Source of the DNA: Apostichopus japonicus
Taxonomy: Eukaryota > Echinodermata > Holothuroidea > Aspidochirotida > Stichopodidae
Length of the DNA: 64,000 nt
Assembly: GCF_037975245.1 (NCBI RefSeq)
Contig: NC_092566.1
Location: forward strand, 13,263,001-13,327,000
Reading direction: 5' to 3'
The position numbers and the translations under genes were made by a program. The notes beneath the pieces were generated by a model that was not told where the DNA came from, did not search any database, and was given only the letters and a program-made list of their open reading frames with translations. Of this stretch, positions 23,001-35,000 are shown one piece after another (within the stretch, counting starts at the first letter, position 1; each line of letters opens with the position of its first letter).

Positions 23001-26000
23001 GCAAAAGTTACCGATATCATATCAATGAAAACAAATTGTGTTAAAGGGATACTCGTAGGGAAGAAAAATGAAAAATCCTGTACAATGTTAGCTGAAAACC
23101 CCATTTCAATATTTTGTTCCCAACTTGAAGTTAAGCTATATTTACCAGCTAAACCATTCCTTAATCCATGAAGTTGTACACTGCAGGTGGTCTGTGATGT
23201 CGCCATGATAATTGTTCTTCAAATAAAGCTTTATTTTCTTTTTATCAATTTTTTTATTTATCCTTGATGTGTGACACAGTTGTGATGTTTGTTTAGTTGT
23301 CAATATTCTCTGCATTGAGATTTCCATCAGCTTGCAACTTGTCCGTATGAATGTTATTTTTCCTCAACAGAAAAATTGATTTGTGCATCATAAAGAGAAA
23401 CAAAAACTTCTTGAACAGCTTAATTGACATTATTGCTTTTCTTGTTGCATTTTTGGTTGCCAGGTAGCCCAGTATCTGAACATGCAGATTCCTGTCATGC
23501 AAGCAATTCTGCGAAAATTTGAAGAAGAAGAGGAACGACTGGTTGACAAGATCAGAGAAAGGTATTTTTAAAGAAGTGTAAATAAATAGGCTAGACAGAT
23601 AAGTCACATGGAAACAAAACAGCTGTTTGCTTTGCCTCCCCCCCTGCCAGCCAGTCCGCTCCCCTCCTCCCACCCCACCCCTAGGAAGCTGATGACAACG
23701 TGTACCAAACATACCAAGTATAAGTCAAAATGGGTCCCAATCGATCAGATGTGTTCCGAAATATATTCACAGAAGGAATGTGAGGTAGCAAGTTCAAGTT
23801 CAACTTTATTATATCCAAAAAAAGACAGTTGCATGTTTGGATTAAAAATATAAATACATAACAATGCATAATGCATATTAATAAAAATATACAAAAGGAC
23901 AAGGGTGATTAGACAGGGTAAGAGATAAGAAGTTAAAGTAGAAAAGTAAAGTACCAGAAACCGAACAATTAAATAGAATTATTAGTTTAATATGATAAGC
24001 TATTAACAATCTGATATGTCTACTGTGACATATGGTAATCTCATCGGTCCCCTTCGAGGGATTATCGCACTATTAAGATCTACATATAGGGGGTGGTTGT
24101 TATTGTCAAGAATGGTGTAAAGCTTAGCAAGTAATTTCTCATTCCACTGCATTCTGAAAATTTCATCGCATGCACAGGGCAACCTCTAATTTTTGCAAAG
24201 TTTCCTAGTTCTTCTTCTTTTTCATTTGCTTTCTTTTGAAAATGATAAACATTTTTATGGAAATGATGACCAAAATCAAAACAGGTCTATGGCTGCTTTA
24301 AGCTGTGACCAACTCTTTGTTGAGACTTCAGTGGCTGATGTAGGACTTGAAAGATTAATATTTTTCATCTCTGTAGTTACAGGAAGTTATACTAGGAAGT
24401 GTGGACATCTTTAAATAAATAATTCTTGCCAAATTCAGAGGGGGCTGTTTTCTCAGCCAGTATTCTACACTGCTATTGTGTATGCATTAATTTGCATGTA
24501 TAACATTAAAGGTAAGATACTAGATATCAGTATCATGTATTATCATGTGATACCTTATAATTGACTAAGACATTCATTCTCCCTAACCACATCTCAATTT
24601 GTGTCAATTTAAATACACAGTTGATAGTCACCACTATAAATAGACGATTAGAAACAATAACAAAAGGCTCTGTCATGAGTTTTTCTTTGACACACACACA
24701 AACAGTGAATTCTTTGTGTTGTTAGATTTTTCACTGAAGGTAACTTGTGATATGATTTTGCTTCTTTGAAAACTAACGTGTAATTTCAGTTTCAATTACT
24801 ACTTCCTCTTTGAATATGTAACTCGATATTGTGTTTACCCTGTTAGGTAATGTACCATATGCACTACCTGCTATGAGCTGGTAAAACAATTGCCTGATGC
24901 ATTAAAGGCAGTTCATTGCCAGTAATAAGGAAATTACAAGAATAGGTCGTTTTACAGAATGAATAGGGTTTGTGTGATAAAGATAACCTTTATCTGTGTG
25001 CTCGCTGCCTATGATGTTTAAATACAACAACAGAGAATTGGTAAATAATTTACTTTGAAATTGATGTTTTCATAAAACAGTAATGACTTTTAAGTCAAAT
25101 ATGAGCATCAGAGATGCTTAATATAACCTGCTTTGCATATGAATTGGGAAAGAAGAAACTGTTATTGTTACTAGTTGCCTAGGTTGCTGACCAGGAAACA
25201 GTAATTTTTTATAAATTTATGGACATTGGAAACATGTGGAATAAAGCCACATAAACAATATTTAGTTGGACAGCACCTATTTTAGGATGATTTTGAAACA
25301 GTCTGGGGGGGCTCCACTAATTCTAATTGGGTACAGCTGCTTTGAATACTTAATATGAGATTGTAGTACTCTCATTTCCTACTTAGTATTTAAACATTTT
25401 GGATTTTAGTGACCCTAACTTTTCACTTTCATCATCTACGTGAAATTCCAGTGGCAGATGTTATAGACTGGGGAAGGGTTTATGGGGAGGAGGGATCCCT
25501 CCCCACCTCTTTGAGAAATTTTTATATGAATAAGGGTGCTTAATAGCAAAAAGGTGTTATGTTTTGCAACTTTTATGTTATTTTTTTTAAGTTTATGTTC
25601 TAGATTTTTCCACAAATATCTCCTATTTCTGTTTTGTTGTGAACTTTATGGCAACCTTCCATTTTTTTGGGCAACTTCTTAAAATGGGTCGCTACATCCA
25701 CCTTGAATAGCCAGGAGCTAACGGACATTTACATAGAGAATAGAGAATGTCGGTCGGAGGTTCCACAGGGTGAACAAGATTCGGGTCAATGCAAAATACT
25801 ATGGTCGATTCTTCAATTAAGTTTTAGGCGATTTCCCCACCATATCTGACTATTGAAATAACATGTTCTAAGCAATTTTATTGAAAGAAATCATTCAACG
25901 TTTAGTTTTGTTCGGGGGCTAAAACCCACCCATCATCTTTGGCTACTGTCAAAGAGATATTTTTGAAGAGCAACTCCCCAACAAAGCTAAGAAATATCTT

Positions 26001-29000
26001 GTTTCATTTCAAAGATATCGTACTTTAAAGGTCATATCTGCGAGCTTTCATTTTGTAAATCTGTGATGTCATAGTGCCACTAGGTTCTGAGAACATTCTC
26101 ACTTTCTCTTTGTATTTCTTTTCATATCTTCAAGATAGAATATTAACAGTATTGACACTGACCATTGTCATCACTAGGTCATGTTGAGCGGTTCAAATAT
26201 TTTAGGTTCACCATCTACAAAACACATCTCAATTACTGAAGATAATCATAAAAGCACAAGTAGCAAGATGATGTCATAGTCAGACTCTGTAACGTTTACA
26301 GCCATTGTGAGTTAGAAAGCTTTCAATTTTTGATAACTTCTAGTTGGAATAACATTTCTCTTAGCTGCTTGAGGAAGTTGTTCATGACAGTTATCTCTAT
26401 CACATACACAATAAATGATGGAAGGGATTGTGTCCTCTAACACATACACAATAAATGATGGAAGGGATTGTGTCCTCTAACACATACACAATAAATGATG
26501 GAAGGGTTTGTGTCCTCTAGAACATACACAATTAATTATGGAAGGGTTTGTGTCCTCTATCACATACACAATAAATGATGGAAGGGATTGTGTCCTCTAA
26601 CACATACACAATAAATGATGGAAGGGTTTGTGTCCTCTATAACATACACAATAAATGATGGAAGGGTTTGTGTCCTCTATCACATACACAATAAATGATG
26701 GAAAGGTTTGTGTCCTCTATCACATACGCAATTAGTGATGGAAGGGTTTGTGTCCTCTATAACATGCACAGTTAATGATGGAAGGGTTTGTGTCCTCTGT
26801 AACATACACCATTAATGATGGAAAGGTTTGTGTCATCTATAACGTACACAATGATGGAATGGTTTGTGTCCTCTAACATACACAATGATGGAATGGTTTG
26901 TGTCCTCTAACATACACAATGATGGAATGGTTTGTGCCCTCTATAACATACACAATGATGGGAAGGGTTTGTGTCCTCTAACATACACAATGATGGAATG
27001 GTTTGTGCCCTCTATAACATACACAATGATGGGAAGGGTTTGTGTCCTCTATAACATACACAATTAATGATGGAAGGGTGTGTGTCCTCTATCACACACA
27101 CAATGAATGTTAAAAGGGTTTTTGTCATCTATAACATACACAATGATCGAAGGGTTTGTGTCTTCAAGAAGCATTTGTAATAGTTTTAGTTAAGTATATT
27201 AAAACATGCCTTACAAAACCTCAGCACTTGCACAAACATACTAGAAAATAAACCAGGAATAAAGAACCATGTTCTGCATCCTTGGCTTCTGTCTGAACAC
27301 TCTCGATATGGTTTTCTCCTACAACCAGTGCTTTTTTTAGTAGTACAGTCATTTCTTAAGTTTACCCTGGAATCAAAACCTGCCAAATATAGAAGAGACC
27401 AGATGTAAATTAGTGAATTTAGTGGTGTGCAAAAGTGGGATTTGTACATCACTTTACATTCCCATAACGTTGTGCAGGTTCATTTCTGTGAGGGACATGA
27501 ATATAATGCATTACACTTTTTCTTCTATATTTCAGATATATTGCATATAAGCACAACTTGGAAAAGAAGTTAGCAACCTATCCGTAAGTATTCTTGTCAT
27601 GTCAAGTATTACCCTGGCCTGTTGTAGTCAATACAGTTGCCTATTCCAAATGTATCGTGTGCATTCCAAGGTGTTATTTCATTTTCTCGTCAATTTTATG
27701 TTGTTTTCTACACCAAGCAGTGTTTTTTGTATTTTAATTTATTCACCAGCTTATGTCAAAATAAGGAGGTTTTAGTTCAAGGGGGAAAGAAACTTTCATT
27801 AAAACTCAGTGCTTGGCTGTAGGATATTTTCATTTCTTGCTAGCACTGGTAATGTTTTGTAGCATTAAGCAGAAATGAATATGTAAACCAGTGACATTTT
27901 AATTTGCTTGTTTACTTCAGTGCTTAGATCCAGTTTTCATCAAACTAGAATAAATCAGTTTTTGCATTCTATGTAGTTCCTTTTGTGTTTTTTTAATTTC
28001 ATCAATTTTTGTTATGCTATTTGACAGTAGAACCTCATATTAATCTAGTTCGCTACTTTGGTCAAGATTCATTGGTACCATGATGTGAAAATTAAAACCT
28101 GTCGAGAAGTTTCCAATTTTGCTTTTTGCACAAGATTAGTTGTGCAATGGGAAGACAAAATGTTAAAAATTGGCTTGTAATTTTAAGTTACGCAATAATT
28201 AGCATTATTTTGTTGAAAAAACTCTCCTAGGTGTGACTGATAAAAAATATTTTGAATAATACTCAGTAGGTTTGATCAAATTGCTGAGCAAATGCCAAAA
28301 AGGTTGCTTCAAGAATCATGATATTTTTTCTCATCAGAGAAAACACTGTATGATCTGCAGTTGAGTTTAATTATCTGCTCATTTGTTGAAATTTGATAGT
28401 ATAAGAAGACCAATTCATTACTGCTGACTAATTCATAGGCAAACATTGGCAAAAGTCAATTGGAATTTCTATGCATAGCTCGGATATTAGTGGTCGGTTG
28501 ATTTAACTTCAGGTGAAATCTTCAGGCATGTATGTTGGTTACGACTAGGTAGTTATTATTCATTTAGTCCAATACACAAAAGGTTTTTGTCCCACAAAAC
28601 TGAATGTACTGGTTTTCTTATTTTTCATTTTTTTTGTCACTTGCAAATCTGTGAAGTGTTTGCCTCCTGTTCACAATTAACCATGATCAATTCTTCTCCC
28701 AACAAGACCTAGCAAAAGGGAAATATTTGTATAGGTATGTGGCCCTTACCAGTTTATTTTGTTTTACCGTTCCTCTCCATCACCTAATACTTAGTATTTC
28801 GTTTTTCTTCATTTCATCGTAATTATGTAAATATCCTCGTTTCCGTTTTTCGTAGTTTTGTTCGTGTGGTGCTCTTCTGTTTTTTGGTGGCTGAATACAA
28901 TCCTAAATTAGAGTATTAAAGAAAAAAAGAACATTTTTAAAGAAAAACTTTTCTTTAGTCATTGTACTATCTTTATATTAAATCTTTTTGTAGCCCTCAA

Positions 29001-32000
29001 TCACCTGAGGCCTTAGTCCCTCTTGGTTTGTATATTTGTACTTTGTTCTTTTCACTGCATGACGACATCAAAGTTATACAACACATAGATTTCCAATCAA
29101 CAGGCTAACATGGGATTTGAGTTTTACCAAAAAAAGACATTACAATTGTGCTTTCATTTATTTCAAAAGATTTAATTGCGATTTTTTTTTTTATAAACTA
29201 ATCCATCTTAAAAAATGAGCTGATATTGATTTGCATCAGTGTATAATTTGATGTAGAGATATACAGTATATATGAATATCTTTAAAGCTAATCATATTAC
29301 CGATGAAACTCGCATTAACTGTTGGGTTGTTCACTTTTTGGTTGGAGGTAGACTCCATTTTGCATGCGTGCCATTCAAGCTTTACAAGGCCAGCGATTTT
29401 TCAGCGATTGACAGGATGCATGTTCCGTTTAAGATTTATGGTTAGTTGCCATATCACCAGGGTTTGCTTTGAGGACAGCAAAGTTCTAAGCTTGCTGGGG
29501 ACAGTATCACAAAGTTTGTCCTTCAAACATCTCTAACCTTTATACCTGTAGCTGAAAATTAAACCTTTATTCTGTGTGTCTGTTCTTAGAGATGTGGGTG
29601 GGGGGGGGGCGTGGGGGATGGTATGTGAAAGGGAAGTTATTGTGGTTTGGAGAGAACAGGAAACTATTCCACAAGGAAACAGTACTTTACGCTTTGTTAA
29701 AATCCTCCCACAGTTATCATAATACTCAGCTGTGAGTGTCTGTTATTGTCTTGTATTAACTTCATTCCTTAATGCTTAGTTTGTTTTGCTAAATTTATCT
29801 GAAGTAGAATATTGCCAAACACATTTTGGTCATGTCCATTTTCTTTTTGAGTCATTTCAGAATTTCATTTGTCTCTTGTTGTTACAGGCCACCTTTACCG
29901 CCAAAGCCGAAGAACTTACTCGCTAAATATAGAAACAGGTTCAAACACGTAGCATTTTTCTTACATTGAATTGTGCTTGTTTCACTTAAAATCTACCTTT
30001 ATCGCAAAGTTTCAGGAATGTATTCTGGTTCTATTAACATCTACCTTCCCTGCATCATGTGTTGTTTATCATGAAAAACCCACATTTAACAACAAAAAAT
30101 CAAATAAAATGTAGTCAGTCACCCTCATTTTTAAGAATACTTTTGCAAGTTTTCAGCAAGCTTTAAGAAACAGCAGAAATTTCAAAAATACAAAAAGAAT
30201 AAATCGATTATTTGATTCTGAACCTTGTTTGGTTTGTCAGAGATTTTCCTCTCATAAAGTCTTGCAGAATCTCTATGAAACTTAAATCTTTGAAGCTTCG
30301 TCTGAAATCTTGTTCAATCAAAGCAATTTGACATAGTCTAGTATGTGAATGTACCTGGCACTTCTTAGACATAGTCTAGTATGTGTATGTACCTGGCACT
30401 TCTCTGACATAGTCTAGTATGTGTATGTACCTGGCACTTCTTAGACATAGTCTAGTATGTGTATGTACCTGGCACTTCTCTGACATAGTCCAGTATGTGT
30501 ATGTACCTGGCACTTCTTAGACATAGTCTAGTATGTGTATGTACCTGGCACTTCTTAGACATAGTCTAGTATGTGTATGTACTTGGCACTTCTTAGACAT
30601 AGTCTAGTATGTGTATGTACCTGGCACTTCTTAGACATAGTCTAGTATGTGTATGTACCTGGCACTTCTCTGACATAGTCTAGTATGTGTATGTACCTGG
30701 CACTTCTTAGACATAGTCTAGTATGTGTATGTACCTGGCACTTCTCTGACATAGTCCAGTATGTGTATGTACCTGGCACTTCTTAGACATAGTCTAGTAT
30801 GTGTATGTACCTGGCACTTCTTAGACATAGTCTAGTATGTGTATGTACCTGGCACTTCTCTGACATAGTCTAGTATGTGTATGTACCTGGCACTTCTCTG
30901 ACATAGTCTAGTATGTGTATGTACCTGGCACTTCTTAGACATAGTCTAGTATGTGTATGTACCTGGCACTTCTCTGACATAGTCTAGTATGTGTATGTAC
31001 CTGGCACTTCTTAGACATAGTCCAGTATGTGAATGTACCTGGCACTTCTCTGACATAGTCTAGTATGTGTATGTACCTGGCACTTCTCTGACATAGTCCA
31101 GTATGTGTATGTACCTGGCACTTCTCTGACATAGTCCAGTATGTGTATGTACCTGGCACTTCTCTGACATAGTCTAGTATGTGTATGTACCTGGCACTTC
31201 TTAGACATAGTCTAGTATGTGTATGTACCTGGCACTTCTTAGACATAGTCCAGTATGTGTATGTACCTGGCACTTCTTAGACATAGTCCAGTATGTGTAT
31301 GTACCTGGCACTTCTTAGACATAGTCTAGTATGTGAATGTACCTGGCACTTCTCTGACATAGTCTAGTATGTGTATGTACCTGGCACTTCTTAGACATAG
31401 TCCAGTATGTGTATGTACCTGGCACTTCTTAGACGTAGTCCAGTATGTGTATGTACCTGGCACTTCTTAGACATAGTCTAGTATGTGAATGTACCTGGCA
31501 CTTCTCTGACATAGTCTAGTATGTGTATGTACCTGGCACTTCTCTGACATAGTCTAGTATGTGTATGTACCTGGCACTTCTCTGACATAGTCCAGTATGT
31601 GTATGTACCTGGCACTTCTCTGACATAGTCCAGTATGTGTATGTACCTGGCACTTCTCTGACATAGTCTAGTATGTGTATGTACCTGGCACTTCTTAGAC
31701 ATAGTCTAGTATGTGTATGTACCTGGCACTTCTCTGACATAGTCTACTAGTGAATGTATCTGGCACTTCTTTGACATAGTTTGGTATGTTTATGTTCCCT
31801 GGCACTCTTTCCTCTCTGACCTAATTATTTGATACTAATTTGTCGCTAAGTGACGATTGTCTGTTGTTTGTTGCTTCATGTGATCATTGCACTTCACTCT
31901 TATCACTTATATTGTCCGTTTGTTTTCAAGTTGTGTTTAGTTTCAAAAAGAACCTAGGATCAAAAATGAAAATAGGATAAACAGCAGCTCTCAATTCAAC

Positions 32001-35000
32001 TGTCAAGGAACAATATGAAATGGATGAATTATAATTTGATCTAGCATTCTCTAAGTAACTTTGAGAAACTCCATTTATCTGGAAGATGGAGGTGTAAGCA
32101 TGCTGAGTGTTTAGTACTACATACAGTAGTATCAAACATATTGACATTGAATGGAAATCAGTTCAATACTTTTGCAGAGAGAGCGTTGCACGATGATGCC
32201 TGCTGACCGCTCACTGATATTGTGTCTGGGTATGTTAATGTAGTAACTGCAATGTGAAGAGCATCATAAAAGGGAGTAAAAATAACTAAAAAAATATATG
32301 TATTAAAGACTTCAAATATTTAATTTGAGTTTTAGCCATAAAGTGAATTTGATTGGTTCTTTCTTGGTGATAGAATCTTCATACATTTCTTTATAATGGC
32401 TTTTAATACATTATCCTCCTTGGTTTAAATGTCTTCTTCATCAAAGCCCTCCTTGTTCGCATGCTTTTAGTATGTCAAACGTTTGTAAAAAGCTTATTTG
32501 ACTTTGGTGGGAGAAAGATTTCACTTTGTGGCGAGCCACATGCCTCTCCTGGAGAATTACAAGTGGCCTTATGGAAGGTCATCTTGTTTCTCCTGCTGAA
32601 AGTGTCATTCAACCCTTCCCCCACCCCACCCTTTCCCTGCCCCACCCTTGCCCTGCCCCACCCTTCCCCATAGCAGCTTCCATCTCCGACTTTCCACACA
32701 AATACCCACATCCTCCAAGGTTCGTGCAGAGTCATCTACTCCATATCAGGCTTTCCACACAATTTGGTTTACATAACTTTTTCCCATCCTCTTCTTCCGG
32801 AGCCTTTAGAACAAATATATATTACAATACAAGTAAATGTAGATTCCTCTCCTGTGTGACAAACCAGTGCCCAGTAGTGATACAATTGAAGTCAGAGAGA
32901 ATCTTTCATCTTTCTCTTTCCCATCCTTCAACCCCTCCCCACCAATCCTTCCCATTTCAACCCAAAACATCAAACCCCCCCCCACCAATCTGGACTTCGA
33001 CATACTGTGTTTACATAGTGCTATTTACCTGCACCTCTGCTGGTTTGTGAATGCATGAACCCAATCTCATTATTTTTTAATACTTTCCTAATCTTTCACC
33101 TTTATAACAATTTTTGTTCGCATTCATATCTGTATATCATCTGGTATGCTTTTCATGTAATCATTCATGCATGGATACTTTCTCACATCATTTATCATCC
33201 TTCAATTTCTTTGGTCATCATATTGGCAAAATCTCTGCAAAAGTCATCTTAAAATCTGATCACACCTTGTGAGATTCAAACAGTAAACAGTTTAACTCAC
33301 AATAAAGCACCTACCATGACTGGAGAACATCCAGTGTGTGCTATTCCATCACACAGTACTCATTTCAACTATAACTTACATTTAATCCTTCATTTTGCTT
33401 ACTATATAGCATAAGTATTACATTGGCTTTGGCATAATTAGTGAGATTTATGTTTTTTACAAATGCCTCTTTCATTATTCCTGTCAAGGTTTTTTTGTTG
33501 TCTTTTTCACTCTTTTGCATGTCACATTGCAGTTAAACTGATTTACTACAATGATTGTAATGGTAGAGATCACCGCATTGCATGACACTAACAATTTAAA
33601 AAGCCAGTCTGTATGTTTGGCATCTTGCCAACATATTCTAACTCTGCTCAGCACTATTTACTGCTTTTATCTATCGATGTGTTTCACGTATGTTCAACTG
33701 TCAGAAATGTGCTTGTGATATTCACAACATTTTCGTTCAAATTCTCTACAAACTGGCCACCTCTGATTGAAAGGAAGGTTTCAATGCACCAAATATAGAA
33801 ACCTGCCTCTACGAGTATTTCATGATTAACTCTTGTTAGTATAAATGAAGTAAAGTGACCCCGGGTAGTGAATGTTTACAAGATGTACAGTAGGATGATT
33901 CTAATCTATTAAAAGTATTCAACAGACCAAATGCATGGAAAGGGAAGGGATTTGGAGACTTCTTAAACATGATAGTAAAATTTCCTAGTTGGCATAAATA
34001 CCTGATATCATCAACAGTCTCAATGGCATTGTTCCCTGTTCATACATTCCTGTGTTGCACGTATATGTCAGAAATTTCAAAAGTATCAAACAATTTTAAG
34101 GCATATTTATATCTCTAGAGAGTTCTATGAATAGGGATGAAACCAGGACTAGTTGAATGCTGGTTGCTGTTTAATCCCGCAGCGCACCGTACCATTAATC
34201 TCAACTTGATGGTCATTACATGGAAAATCTTTAATAGTCAAGACTCATAGTCCTATGACTGACCCTCCCTCCACCCCCCCCCTTGCCCAGACACAACGTC
34301 TGTTTACCGGTAATGACCGTAGTTCGCTTAGGTCACATGCAAATTTATGAACCAGTGATTGCTTAATGTTTGTTAAAACTGTACAGTGACAGGTGTGAAC
34401 TCCCCCACCCTGCAGGACTATTGTTACCGCGGTTGAGTTGTACCGTCAGGTTCTGATCAGTTGTGTAGTGTGCTGCGGGGTGTGCTGCGTGGTAGTGTGG
34501 GGGTAGTGTGTGGGGGTAGTGTGCTGCGGGGTTTAGAGCTGGCTAACTTGAGTCATTATGTTCAATTGTCTTGAATGCTACCCTGCTTGTGGATCTCAAG
34601 TCACTGGTTGTGGCAATCAGCGAGTACTTGTTATAAAATAATCAGTTTCTGATTGGTGCTGGTCAGGTGCATAGGTGGACTATTCTCAGAGGGGCAGAAT
34701 GCTCTTCTTGGTGGGCAGACGGAACCTATTTCACCACAATCCCAGAATAACTACATAATTGGTTGTGAATATTCAGTTGCAAAGTGCATACCTTTGACTA
34801 GTTGGTTGTAGTGATATCTCATATGCATAATAATAATTATAATAAAAACTCCAATATAAGGCGAGATAACAATCTTCCCTGACAGCTAAATTTCATGTAA
34901 TAACATCTATTTTTTTTTTTTCTCTTCATTACCCAAATCTGTACAGACCCCCTCTGCCTCCCAAAACCTACAAGCTAGTGAGGACAAATAATTTCAGGTA

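Noticed and set aside
26401-27160. CRISPR-like appearance of the 40-bp repeat
   Set aside because: There are no unique spacers between repeats; it is a continuous tandem minisatellite in a eukaryotic intron.
30935-31740. Several minus-strand frames with repeated VHTHTRLC / YIHILDYV segments
   Set aside because: Read-through of the 38-bp minisatellite; three units make a 38-residue pseudo-repeat. Not a protein.
32526-33050. 174-codon plus-strand frame rich in Pro/Ser/His
   Set aside because: Driven by the C-rich tract in a RASSF intron; overlapping frames are open on both strands and no domain is seen.
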